Notes under the pieces: generated by a model | The model's input: the letters and a program-made list of their open reading frames with translations, nothing else | Database searches by the model: none | Told to the model about the DNA's origin: nothing | DNA from: Atrina japonica | Lineage: Eukaryota; Mollusca; Bivalvia; Pterioida; Pinnidae | NCBI GenBank assembly: GCA_030159075.1 | Contig: BROG01000076.1 | Span: 1 to 64,000 of the forward strand | Length of the DNA: 64,000 nt | Direction of reading: 5' to 3' | In this document: piece after piece, positions 38,869-53,800 of the stretch | Position numbering within the stretch: the stretch's first letter is position 1 | Layout of the letters: every line of letters begins with the position of its first letter | Translations under genes and position numbers: made by a program

Positions 38869-41800
38869 CTGCAAGTATATATATGAAAATGTTATTTTGT
38901 ATCTTATGACATTCTTTTTATGTGATATATTTCATTATAAATCTGACAGACATTCTTCTTTTCATGTGATATATTTCATCATAACTCTGACATTTTTCTT
39001 TCATATGATAAATTCTATTTTAACAATGACATTCACGGGGGAGATTTTTCAATCTCATGGTGAAGACTCTAAATTTTAGCAAGAATTAATTGGAAAGGAG
39101 ATATGCATTTTTCTTGAAGATATTATCAAAATTTTACATAAAAAATAGGGAGTCTCCCTGTTTATGGTGGAGACTTGGCAAGTATGCGTTTTCATTTCTA
39201 TGTGATATGATTCTTTGGATCTTCCACACCTAAAGGTACTAAATTACATACATACCTGTTTATACTTTATAAAATACTCTCCTCAATTACACCTTGTATA
39301 ATAAATCATTTTATTTATCTGTGTTGATTTTTTTTAAATCTATCTCAAATGAAATAACAGAGAGAGATGATAGTTTGTTTATGATATTTAAAAATACCTC
39401 TATAACTAAAGAGCAGAAAAACATTCAAATAAGCATACTTCTGCTGACAACCCAGGTGACAAGGTTATTACATACGGCACATTATTACATATCATTATTT
39501 TGTGGTCTGAAATACTTACGTGCATTTACTAGGAATTGACCTACTGGTCATCGGTCTCAATGCATCCGGATTTCTGGGATCAATCATCCTAGGGGAAAAA
39601 GCAGGTTCCTGGGACTTTTGTGTGCTTGAAGGTCTGGATTGAGGTTTATCTACCGGTATTCTATTCATTCTATGTCTGAAAAGTTAACATCATCAAATAG
39701 AGTGAAACCGGTCTTGAGAGGCCACTTTCATAAGAGACTACATTTAAGTAACAGATTGTGTCGTCTTTCAAGGCAGGTCCCACTTTAGTGATAAGAGATA
39801 CAGTAAAACCTGCTATAGCGGCCACCTCTATATAGGGATTGCCTGTCTATGAAGACCAGTTTTGGAAAGTACCATGACTGCATACTTCAACTAAATTAAT
39901 CCTGCATAAAAGGGTCACCTGCAAATAATGGCCAATATTTTCTGGTCCCTTGGGTGGCCCCTATATACAGGTTTTACTGTATTTACTATGTGTAAGTTGT
40001 TTCTCAATGTGTTTACTCCTGGACTCGGTGCAATAAAACTTCAGGGACAGGTACCATAGAATACAAAAATCATTGATGTCTAAGTATCCTGAAATTTGGA
40101 TTGGCTGAATAGGCCAAGTTGAGAATATTCTTAAACTTGAGTAAATTCTTATACTGTCAGACCCAGAATATTTTGTCAAATCTGAGAATATGCTTGACTT
40201 GAAGTACGTGTTTTGCAAGATTTCAGGATTAGCTGCAGTTGTTGAGCTATAGTGACGTGCCAAAATTTATGCAACTTTTTGTTTTTCTCTATATATTTCA
40301 AATAAAACCACATTTTTAGAAAAAGCTATTTCAAAGCCATTTTCTATTCAATTTCAAAACAATTTCTCCAAAACCATTACTGTTCTAAAGTTTATGCATT
40401 TGTTTTTTGTTATAGATTTCCATTGCTTTGTTTAATAGTACTGATGTATTTTGCAGTATACAAACTTTAAATGTCTCTTTTTAATGTTTTTTTATAGGGA
40501 ATGGTGGCATAAAAAATTTCATTTTCTGTTAAAATTGCTGAATCTTGAAAACAGAAAATTTGAACATAATGAGCAAATACACGTTTTATGTTTTAAATTT
40601 TGACAAAGTTGTTTTAAAATTGACTATCCATGAATGATTTGAAAAATCGTGAATTTATATGAAATATATATATATAGAGAAAAATATAAAAATTGCATAA
40701 ATTTTGACACATCACTGTATATTCTCAAATGTGATTCTATAATTAAATAGCAATAGGTCTTGTAGTACAGTACTTCAGATACACAATCTATCTCAAAATT
40801 TAAAGTCATGTGAAAACACCCATTGCATGTACATACAGAATAAAGCACAAATAAAAAACAAACAAAAAACAAACAAATAATAAAGTCTTCTAAATAACTC
40901 CATTGTACATATAAGTTAGAATTAGATATAGAATACTTTATTTTACTGTATCAGGGGATTAAGAATCAACCAATAAATTGACAAATTATTGTTTTTTTTA
41001 TATTATAAACTGTCTTTGATACCCTTGCAACGCTTTAAATGATATTGCTAGTGTTAAATGTATCCCCCCCATGAATAACAAGGGAGATAACTGAAATAAC
41101 TCAATGTCACTGGGAAGCTACAAGTGTAAAACAATGCATGCAATGATAACTTCTAGTGATTTGTCCCTCTGGACTTCTAAATATACATATGTATACAAAT
41201 TTTGTGTACATGCACATGTACATTGCTATCAAGGGACATAAATCGGTGAATTTTGAAGTGAATCAGTAGATTTATTGGTCCCTATAAACCTTTGCACATT
41301 GCAGGTGACTCAAAAATTCCTCAGATATTTATCCTCAAATCTGTTGTTTAAGTGAAATGTTTGTTTACCTATTCCTAGCCTAATAGAAATGTATTTTCTC
41401 TCTTAATTTTAGTCTGTATCCCCAGCCTACAGATGATTCCACGTACACCTGAAAATGTTTGCCCCTGGTTATACTTTTGTATTAGCTTTTTTACAATAGA
41501 AAATATATTCATCCCATCTTAGCCCATTCACCCTTAAAGACACATTTGGACTGGCCTAAGTCATTGATTTAGAGAAGAGTCTATTTTTGTTCAGGGGTTG
41601 ATGAGTTAAATTTGTTAACATCACATAAGTCTCATGGAAGGCATGTATATCAGTGCTTCGTTTATTTAGCTTGAAAAGTTCTCTATCATTTTAAATTTGC
41701 CCTCTCATATGAGGGCGAGAATCACAAAATTAAAAGGCAGTGAAAATACTGTATATGGGCATACAGTAACTAGAGTACAGTACGTGTCATTAACAGACTT

Positions 41801-44800
41801 GCAGTGGCCACTTTAGAAAGTGGCTAGGTGATAGAGGCAATATCAATAAACTACACTGTTATATGATTTTAAAATGCTTTAAAAACTAATGGCTACTGAA
41901 AGGAAAAATTTAATTCTTTTATCTTTAACAGTGGGATCTCAGACTCTGGCAAAAAATTTTAAGATCCAAGTTACAAAAATGTTTCAAAATCCTTTGATAG
42001 TGAATGTCTGACTTCAAATGACTCAGCCCAAGTTCTCATTGATGGTTAAAATGAAAACGATGATGGAATTTGACTCCATTTTACCTGAACGGTTTCTCTG
42101 ATCGCAGTTCAGATTTGGCCACCTGCTGTTTTTGAAGATTAGCTGCAGCCGTTTTTGGTCGCTGTCTTAAAGACAAAGCTGTTGATCTAGCTGTCGCTGA
42201 CCCAGGCCTGTTAACAAAACTGTTTGCCCTCTCCATTTGAGAAAGAACGTACATACAGGAGTCAGAACGAGTGGATATACCATATGCTATAAGTAAAAGA
42301 ATATATATTTTAGAGAAACATATCTAACACTAAAGCTACAATTATAAATCACTCTGGAATACAACAGAAATCTAAAATGATGTTAAAATAATTTTTTTTT
42401 TTCAAAACTTTAAAGTCTGTTGCTTTTTAATTGAAGTAAATTTTGTCAGCAATTTCCTTTAAAACATCATTACTTGTCGTGAGTGTAGATTTTACATGTA
42501 GATTTTATAAATACTGGTCAGGGACCCGTTCTCGCAAAGTACCAATTCTCTCCAACTGTTTTTAACTTGCATGGAACGTGCAAACATGTGCATACTTTCA
42601 CAGATTTTTTTTAGTTTCCTGAACAAGACACGAATCTGATTGCCAAATGAAATGAAAAAAATAATTTCTCTGAGAAACCAGAAAATATTATGTAAAACAA
42701 AAATGAGTTGGTGAGAATTGGTACTCGATGAGAATTTGATGCTGATCAGTAGGCATTAGAGATTAGACCCCGTTTTCCCAACTTCACTTCACCTTAAAAC
42801 AAAAAATTTTGAACATGCGCGGTAAAGATCCTCCAAGCATTTAACCTAGAGGTCACTTGCATGTTACACTTACATCAGAAAATTCTTGTATTGCAATACA
42901 GTATTTATTCTGTATTTGATAAACTATGTTTAAGGGTTAAAATCTTGATAGATGTAGGTAATTGCGTGTTCAGATATATTCTATTGTATAGAAAAACTAT
43001 GTTTAAGGGTTAAAATCATGATAGATGTAGGTAATGTCATGTTCAGATATATTCTTTTGTATTGAAATGGTTTCAAGCTGATTTGACAATTTTGATTTAA
43101 CTCTACAATAACTATGGTAAAACCTGCTTTAGTGACCACCTGTGTATAAAGATCACCTGTGTATAAAGACCACCTGGTCATAAAGACACCAACAGTACCA
43201 TTTTTGTACAAATCAACCTCTATATAAAGACCACTTCCCTATAAAGACTGGTTTTGTTGTTTCCCTTAGGGGGTCTTTAATAATCAGATTTCACTATAGC
43301 ACAAAGTAACTTTTCACTTATATACCTGTGAGGTAAAAAGTCCTAAAATGTCCAGAAACAGCACAATTACTAAAGTCATGGTAAACAATATTCATGTAAC
43401 ATAATCTGCCATAGACCTATATGTGGGCAATGTTACCGAGACAATAGTTATGGCAAAATTTATATTTTGACAAAATTTTCCAGGCAATACATGACAGCAA
43501 TATTACTTTAGACAATTTATATTATGGCAAAATCTACCAGGCAATATAGGAAGAGCAGTATTACTTTAGACAATTCATGTTATGGCAAAATCTGCAAGGC
43601 AATACATGAGAAGAATATTACTTTAGACAATTTATATTATGGCAAAATCTGCCTGGCAATATATGAGGAGCAAGTTTACCTTGGACAATTTATATCATAG
43701 AAAAAATTGTCTGGCAACAAATGAGGAAAATCTAACTTCAGACAATTATTATTATGGCAAAATATGTCTGACACAAAAAATGTGGAAAAATCTTTAGACA
43801 ATTTATATTATGGCAGAATCTGTTCGGAAAAATTTGAGGAGCAAAATGTTACCTCAGAGAATTATACATGTATATATATATATTATATTATATATATATA
43901 TTTCAGAATTAGACTCTAAAAGCACCTGTAGTGAATATTGACGTCATAGCAAGCTCACCTGACTGTGTGTCTGTATCTCTAGTTTGTAGCTGCTGTCTTT
44001 TCTCAAGCAGCTGTTCTTCCCAAGCATGTCTTTTCTGAGCAGCACTTCTAGCTCTCAGCTCTTTCTGCATGCGTAGAAGCATGTGTCTGAAATTGAAATG
44101 GAAACTCTGTAAGACCACATTCAGGTTTGTATTTTATTTTCGCTTTACATCCTGCCATAAGTTTTTCATTTACACAGAGACGTTGCCAGCTTTAGGGGAA
44201 ATGCAACAAATTTAGACCTGTGCTATGGACTGGCACCAATGCAGTGAGTTCTTTTTACATGCAATAGCATGGAACCTCAGTTAAAGTCTAATCCAAAACT
44301 AGAAACTGCCTTGAAAGATCACTCTAATAAAAAACCATCTGTCTTTTGAGATCACATTCTGAAAACCACTTTGATAATACATGTAATTCATTTAAATAAA
44401 AACTTCTTTTGAGACCACATTTCAGTGGCAGACAAGGTGGTCTCTCAAGAAAGTTTCCACTGTATAAACTTATGATGTGGCGTGCTAGACGAAGAGACAG
44501 TTGCTACTTTTTAAAAAGTCTCAAGTATGACCCAGAACATATATGGGATCAAACCTAAGATCTATCTCTTGAGAGTCCAACACTCTATGTCTAGACCACC
44601 CTAGGTGGTTCTAGTTTGGGAGGGTTAAGTTATATGGTGTTCCTACTAGCTTGAGCTAGAGGGGTTTCCCCTTTAGCTCAATCGGTAGAGCACCAGAATG
44701 GTAAATCAGGGGTCCTAGGTTCAAATCCAAGCAGAGGCAGTATTTGTCTCTGTTACACTAGCTAGATTTGATATTTGTTTTATGATATCCACAAAATATG

Positions 44801-47800
44801 AGTGACAAAGTATAGTCATTTACTTAGTTACAACTTCACTTCAATGATATATTGGACAAATCAACAAAAAGTCATTCACACATACATAAAGAGATAATAT
44901 ATAGAACTATTTCACAAAATTAATTTTATAATCTAAACTTTGCTGTTTGCTTGCTCTCATCTACATCTCAGTCTGGTAAAAGTTAAGTTATGAATTGTGA
45001 TAAAATTAGGAAATGAATGTTTTTAGCCCTTTCACCACCAAGTAACTCAATGGTATGCTTCTTCTATTGTATTAGACCAGTTCATTATGGTCTGTGGGGT
45101 TGGAAGGGTTAGTTGGCAAAAAAAGGACTTATAAACTTGTAAAAAACTTGACTGATTTCCTTTGATAGTGAATGGTGATCAATTACAAAACTTTAACAAA
45201 AACCATAACCAGAGATGTGTAGTGACAGACAGACACAGAAAAAATCTAATCCCCACCTCATCAGTTTCACTTTTAAATTGCATTTTTAGGCCACACTCAA
45301 CAATTTTTCAGTTGTATGGTGGCAGACAATTTTGAATGGTGGAGGAGAGAACCCGGTCATATGCAAGAAAATTGGCAAACTTTCTCACAAAAATCAGCGC
45401 AAGTTCCAGCAGGTCGCAAGCCTGCACTGACCAGAAATGATAAACTTCATGGTTCAACGTGCGATGCTCTAACCACTCGGCCACTGAAGCCTGAGTTTCA
45501 CATGCAGGAAACTAATGAAACCTTTGATCAATACTGAAAATCAGGAAATGTGAAGGTTATAATTAACTGTTTCACACTTTTATCTGATGTTATTCACAAA
45601 ATATAAAAGTACAAAAAAAAACGTCATTAAAACTCACTCACAATGAAGATCTTGAACCTCTTATCTACTGGTAACCATGACAACCTTTGAAGAGCTACCA
45701 TGTTTGCTATACATGTACTTTATTTTAATGTTTTATCAAAACTGAACATTTTCTATCCAATGAAATGAAAACCAATAAACATATACATTACAGCATACCA
45801 AAGTCTATAAACAATAAAATTATAGCAATAAATTTAAATCAAGAATGTATTATGTCTGTTGAGTGTGAGAAACTAATTTTCCATGTTTAAATTCTAAAAT
45901 CACAAATATAAACAGACAAAAAATAACAAAAACTTAAAAACAAAAAGACCATGGAATGAATTGAGTCAGACTGCACAAATACACTTGACCCCCTTCCCCA
46001 ACTACAGTAGGCCACTGACAGTTGTGGATAAAAAAGAACAAAATCCCTAAGCAGTCAACATTACTAAGACAAAAGCTTATTTGACTTATTGGAAATATCT
46101 CCCTGATTTTTGTTTCCGTCTTTCACTGATTTTCAGTTTTATTGATGTTTCCTGGAAGAATATTTATCCTATTAATTAATTCACATCCAATATTGAATGG
46201 TGCTGTGTTTATTATTATCACACAAGGTATTGATGTAAAAACAAAAACGTTTTGTGTTTTGTAAAATGCTATTGATTTGCTTATTACTCTCTCATAAATC
46301 ACACACACTTTGACAATTAAATGGCAGATTGATTTTTCTTTAATAGTCTTAAAAGAGAGATCTTTGGAAGTGTATATTACTATGGTGGGACATATCTGCC
46401 AACACATTTCAGACAAATTTGTAGGGCAATTTGGAAGGTGTTGTCAATCTTTTGTGCCTACTACCTGTCAAATGATTATTATGAAGAAATAAGATTTTAT
46501 AATTGCCATAGAAGTCAGAGAAGAATGTAAAGTAAAAATGAAGAAGTACCAATGGATAATCAAAACTCCCAAGTCCATTAGAATACGTCAAATTAGATAT
46601 ACAAATGGTCTCAAACTGAGAACAATTGCGAATCCCAAAAAGGATGGGACCAGTTGTCCAGAAGAAGTCAGCATCTCCTGTTAAATGAAATGGCAAGTTG
46701 ACTTAACAGACTCAACTTGCTGGACTCATGTCAGAATGAGATGTTTTGTCAACTTGTCATACATTAGTGTCAATTGGTCAGACATTTGTGTCAACTCTTC
46801 AGATAGTCATGGCAACTTGTCAAATTATTATGTTAGCACAATGAGATAAGATGCATACTGAGAACATTGATGAATCCTTACCTATGAAACCAATTCTAAG
46901 TGAACAGAGAGCAATAACAAAACCTAAAACCGAAACCGGACCTTGAGCCCCACACCCTGTTTCACTGATAAGGGAGTAACAAGAGGCCAATAAAAAAAAA
47001 GGAACCAGAATACTTTTGGCAGGAAAACAATCTTCAGACTTATTCTATAAGATCAAATATTTATTTATTTGCAGTTGGCTGAAATACAAATTAATACAAA
47101 TATCTGATTTTAATATCAGACAGGTACTGGCAGAAATAAGCCACCATAGTTTTTGGTCTACAGTTTTCTCTCTAGCCTGAATTTCTGCTTTTAAATGCAG
47201 ACAAAAGTATAATGGGAAGCCTACAGTGTAGGGAGTACCGAGTAGAACTGCTTTTAAGCATTCATTTACATATAAAAATGAGTAATATCAATGTTTTCAT
47301 GTAAATATCTTTTTATTTTGGCTCTCAGATTAAGATAAAGATCCTTGGGGTAGCTTAATATAAAGACATTTACATTTTTAACTGGAGCCATTTTGCAGAA
47401 CAGCAGGCTTGCACATGCTAATACAAGTATCCAGACATCTATCCAAACATTTGGCTCATATGGTCTAACATAATGTCCCCAAATATTCCACACGTTGAAA
47501 ATTTATCAGTTGTACAACAAATTGACCAGATTTTTTATAACTCAGCCTCTATCCTATATAAGTGCTCCAAATGATCCATCTTTGCGCTATCTTTTACAAC
47601 ATATAATTCAATCATGTACACTTTGACAAAATTTGAGACAAACCTTTCAATTACTCTTTCTTGCCAATTATCCTCAAATGTGGTTCCATCATTTCGGTAT
47701 AACAATTTGTCTTTGGAAGGGGCCACTGGTGCCCTGTGAAATAGAAATTAAATATTTCTGAATTCAATATATTATTATTACAATACATTTACTTGTTTAT

Positions 47801-50800
47801 TCATTCTGTCTGGCATGTCTCATATTGGGGTTTATCATTTGACTACAGTTTTGCTCTCAACACCATCTGAGTGACCATGGCAACATAATATTTGAAAAAT
47901 ATTCATTTTGCTTATTATACAACAATTAACAAGTTTTACAACTTATTATATCAATGTCTCTGGTTGGCAATGATACTTGGAGTAAGTGGGCCCTTACTGC
48001 GAGAGGAAACGAGGATCAAGCTTGATGGCATTGGTGGGGGCACTAACAACTGGTACAGTGAAACCTTGTATATAAAGACCCTCTTAGGAACTCAACAAAA
48101 CCAGTTTTTATAGGGAGGTGGTCTTTATATACAGGTTGATTTGTATTCAAATGGTTTTACTGGGGACAGCAAAAAGCAGTCTTTATGACCAGGTGGTCTT
48201 TATACACAGGTGGTTGCTAAAGCAAGTTTTACTGTAATTAAAATACAAATGTACTGTATACTAGTCTCTCTCTTTCTTTGTCTTTTTAAAGATTAGCTAA
48301 TCAGAATGAAGAATGTATCAAAACGAGACACAACCACTTATAATTTGCCTTATTAAATCTAATAAAACTACCTTAAATGAAGTTTAAATGTCAAATGTAT
48401 TTGGATGAGACTCAAAATTGAAGTTCCATTTCATGGCTCACTGATTTGCCTTCACACAGGTCAAAATTTGTTGCACCTCATCTATTAAAGCTTGTGACAT
48501 CTCTATATAAGTGAAATAATTCTTGACTGGATGTTAAACAACAATAAAACAAGCTGGAACATCAAGGCTTATCTGAAAAGCCAATGGTTGTCACATCTTT
48601 TGACAAGCCATCAGAAGGGAAATCAATCCCTCACAATTTAACACAATAAAGGGCAATAACTCTTGTTAATAAGGGGCAAGCATCACCAAACACAAACTTG
48701 TTTGTAATATTGTTTTAAGGAACACTTGTATCAAGTTTCTTAAAATTTTGTTGAGAACTGCAAAACATAGAACACCAACAAAGAATGTGTAATAATACAT
48801 GTGTACATATAGGACAAACACTGTATCCTCTCCAAACTTTGTTTGCAAGGGGGGAATTTTCACATCCTGTTTAAATGAAGTCTCAGATATGAAAAAGTCT
48901 ATGGAATCATGCCTAGTGCCTTATGCATGATTATGCTTGCAGTGGCAAACACTTTAAACACTAAGTCACCAAGGGCAGTCAGACTATTGACCTACAGCCA
49001 AATGCCCAACAGGACACCTATGGCAAACTTTTCAATTATGATGTCACAATTAAATGCCCCATCAAACACTTGTGTGATTAAAAGAATCTACCCCACCTTG
49101 ATTATTTTTTTCCCATTTATTAAATATATGTCTATGTATATTTATACATGATTTACATGTCAATATAGATCTAGGCATATCTAAGTAATGTCTAACATAA
49201 ATATGTACTGCATTCCGGAAGCCACAGAGTTTGTCATCCACCACCTGTGGATGATAGGCTGATCATTTTGCACTAGTTATAAGGATATATAACTCTGTGA
49301 ATATGGGAGAACATGACATCATAATCGAATGATGTCAAAAAAGCACATGGACAGCCATGTGTCAGACACTTGGTGATTGGTCAACTGACAAAAATCAAAT
49401 ACTCCAAGTCTGCAAGTCTGTATTTGATTGAGCCAGCCTGGCTCAGTCGGTAGCACGCTCGACTCTTGATCGTGGGGTCGTTAGTTCGAGTCCAGCCAGC
49501 GGCAGGTTGATTTCCTGTCCTTTGGATGAGACAGTAAAAACCGAGGTCCCTTGTCACAGTAGGTGTTGGCACGTTAAAGAACCCTCACTGCTCATTGGCT
49601 GTAAATGCCAAGCATAGGCCAAAATTTGAAGCCCTTCACCGGCATATGGTGACGTGTACATATGAGTGAAAGATTCTTGTGTGGGACGTTAAACAACTAT
49701 AAACAAACAAACTGTATTTGATTAATGAATAATGGAAACTGCATATGTATACAGTTTGAAGACAAAAAAGGCAAAAATAGCTATTTATATCAGGTGGCCT
49801 TTATCTACAGGTTCACATAATTGGTAGGTAGTTCGAGGGTTTGCATGACCTTTATTCTAAGATGGCTGTCATTTACAGGTGTCAAATAAATAGAGATGAC
49901 ATTAAAAAATGGCTACATGGAAAAAGTTAGCTCACTTACCCAGGTAAATTCTGGTAGCGATCTAATGCTTCATTAAACGCACTTTGCAGGTCCTGTAAAA
50001 ATACAAATTTTTCTTATTTAATTTTATAACATGGATAATGTAACACATTATACCCTTTTATCCCCATTTAACTAAATTGTATGCCCTTTTTTATTGTCTT
50101 AGACCAGTCAATTATTGTTTGTAGTGATGATAGGGTTATTTCATTAATTTAAAACATAAATTATGAATGTACGATTACTTGCCATCAAGAAAGTAACCCC
50201 TTTGTTTGTTCATCTATATATTTCAAAGATGAAATGCAAAACATCTGAAATGGAGACAGGACAAAACCTGGCTGTTCAAGTCTTTTTATTTCTGGGGGAC
50301 ACAGAACACTATACAATTTATCATTGTGCGTCGAATAATACGACTATTCTAATATGAATTCTTGATAAAACGTGCCCCTGAACTTCATTTCATCAAACCA
50401 TGTAAATCAATGTACAAGTACTTTATCTTGAACAATAAGAAGTTTTCCTTTGATATAATGGAATATTCAAATAAATTCCAGTAAAAAAAAAATCAAATTT
50501 ATTCAAAATTTGTGATGAACTTTAAATCAGTAATGGAATTTAATATTCAAATGACATAGATAATACGTAAATGACATATATAACCTCCCTTTGATGTTTA
50601 TGTAGCTATAAGTGATAGCATCTACATTGAGTTTTACTAGGAACTGAATCATCACATATGCTTGCAAAATACATCCTAATTGTTGTCTGGTATCAATGGT
50701 ATGTGTGATAAAGTTCAGTCATAATACATGTACAGTAAAACCATGTCATACTGCCACCATTTTTAAGCCCAAATTTGGCATTACAAAGAAATTTGGTGAT

Positions 50801-53800
50801 AGAATGAGGGAAACCTTAAATGAAATAACAGGGAAAAGTGGACTTTCAAAATTTCTGGCATAAAGCGAGGTGGCAAATGAAATAAGGGCATTATAAAGAG
50901 TTTAATGCCACTTTTCCAATTTTCACATTATTTCATATAAGGTTTCCCTCAATCTATTGCCAAACCTCTTTTTGTCTAAACAAAAGGTGGCAGTATAATG
51001 AGGTTTTACTGTACAAATCAGCCTTCAAGGCTAGAGTCTGTGTTTTGAATGGTGTTTTATGCCACATTCAATGTTTTCAGTTATATGGTGGCGACAAGTT
51101 TTTAATGGTGGTGGAGAGAATGTGGTAATAACCCAGGAAGAGACCACCAACCTTCCACAAGTAAAGTGGTAAACTTTCTTTCAAAATTACATTAGGTTCC
51201 ACCGGGGTTCAAACCTGTGCTGACAAAAGCTGAGAGATTTCATGATTTAAAGCGTAATGCCTTAACCACTCAATAGAGGACAACCTGGAGGACAACCTGG
51301 GCAAAACATGCACATGTACAATTTTTCTAATATATCTTTTCTCTTAAGCCTCTGTGGCCAAGTGGTATTGTAAGTTTTCAGTTAGCCTGAGCCCGAGTGG
51401 CCCTTATCCAGATACATGTTTAATTATTTTTTATATGCTTTTTACACATAACAATTTTTCTGGTTAATGTATGTTAATGATTAGGCATTCATTTTTTGAC
51501 AAACAGAATTCAAGAAAAAATGCAAAGCAATTAACAAGTGTTACAAATGTATGGTAATCAATCATGCCAGAATGTATTTATTATTTCATTTTATATTCAT
51601 TAAAAGCTAAAAATAATCATAAAAAGAAAAAAAAAAAAAAGAAAAGCCCCAAGTTCCTGTTATTGGTCACTGTAATCTATCCTTCTCTTTACAGATTTCT
51701 GAAATGTGATCTGAAAGTATGAGCTAGTGCTTGTGTTCTGTATTCTAGTCTAAAGACTAAAATATATTGTAATTTCTATTTATCTTGACTATATTTTTGC
51801 GATGGTTTTTTCAACCATAGTGACATCATGTTACTTGGATTTGTCATTAACGCTATCTTTATTATTATTTATTACATGTAACTTATATTACGGGGATGTG
51901 TCACCTGACCACTTAGGACTTTGTGTCAAGAATTATTATGTATTACTGTTTGCAGCAGTTGCAATTCTACAAATTTTCAACCAATTAGAAGAAAACCACA
52001 GCTATTTGAAGATATGTACAGTGAAACCTGTCTCAAAAGATCCCAGACATGAAAGACCAAGTGTCTCTTGAGATCGTATTCCGAAAAAAAAACAATCTTT
52101 TGAGAGACCACCTGTCTAGAGACACCACATTTCAGTGTCCGGATGAGGTGGTCTCTCAAGACAGGTTCAAATATGATAAGAACCCCTCAGGGCAGTATGG
52201 CTGAATTGCAAAGCATTGTATTTCAAAACCATCGTATCATGCAAATACATCTGGAATTGGAATTTCAAGGTTACTGTTGAAGGTCAAAGTAAAATATGAA
52301 GGTCATAGATAACTATAATTTTATCATGTTCTATCGTGTGAAGTTACACTATACTATGAACAATTTTCAGGCAATAGAATTAAATGCAACAACCAAATGT
52401 TTTATGCAGACAGACAAAGGGATGGACAAACAGACAGACAGACAGATGGAGGGATGGACAAACAGATGGAGGGATGGATAAACAGACAGCATGATGGAGA
52501 GATGGACAAACAGACAAAAGGATGGACAAACAGACAGTGGGACCAACAGACATAGGGATGGACAAACACTGTCAATTCATGGAGCAGTATTTGCTTCCCA
52601 ATCCAGCCAGTAAATCTGCTTCATCAAAATGTTATCACATCATGTCTTCTGCTGCTTACCGGTAGATTATATACACAAACAAGGAGAAAAATACACGGCA
52701 CATATATACAGTATGTATGGACCCTTACATTCCCAAGTATTTAAATGGTATGCTCTTTTCTGCTGTCTTAGACCAGTCTATTGCAGTCTGTAGGGTTAAT
52801 AGAGGTAAGTAATATCACATCAGCAATGTTTTTTTCTGAATATTTTGCTTTTTGTTCACAGAAAATATTCAGATTATTTTCATGCCATTTTTATTATTCT
52901 AGAATTAGTAGAAATATAATATCAGTATAAAATATACCACATGCAGAATTAAATAAAGCTTTGAAAATGTACACAAAGCAAGCTGCAATAAAATTTTTGT
53001 CCGATTACAATGAAATATAAGCACACATTCAATTTCAAATTCTTTTATTAATACATTTAGAAGTATGTACCAAAACGCCATACCAAATCAAATTTAAATG
53101 CACACTGACTTGGGGTTCTATTATGATTAAGTGAATTAAATCTTAGGAGATAGATAACAATATAGTTTTTACTAATGCATTCTCAGAGCTTAATTGTAAA
53201 AACTTCAATATGTTTTTCATTCTGATGCCATACATAATTTACATATTGAAGTGTAGGCCTAAATTTTATCTAATATTTGTATATAGGGGTTCTTGAGAAA
53301 TTCACATGTACATGTAACCGATTAATATGTATCTTATAATTTCAACTTGCAATACTTAAATGATTACATATGATTTCAATTAAACAAGTTAAATGCAATA
53401 CCTTGATAAAAAAAATTCACTTTTTTAATAGCCTGTCTGAATTTCTTAACTTTTTTTTAAAATTTGATATTTGAATGTAAAACCTGTAACACAAAAAAAA
53501 GTAATTGCCAGATAAAATTCTCACCAATCTGAATTTGACAGACAAATAAAGTAATGCCATTTGAAGATAAAAGAAAATTCCATCACATCAGCGTCGGAAG
53601 ATTTGGGGGGGGCAAACCAACTAAAACACATCACACGCCAGAAACGTCTGGGGCAAGCCCCAATTTTTAACACCCATGAATCTTTGCAAAAAAGAAAATT
53701 TATCCAACATACCTCCACTAAATATATGTTACATACCGGAGTCACAGACCCGAAATTTGTCACCAACAAACCATAGCACCGATGAGAATTAGTTCTTGGT

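Noticed and set aside
44664..44740. Functional tRNA gene
   Set aside because: A and B boxes are good but acceptor and anticodon stems do not pair; better explained as a SINE head.
52296..52481. ORF over the 'gggatggacaaacagacaga' minisatellite
   Set aside because: Simple translation of a short tandem repeat.
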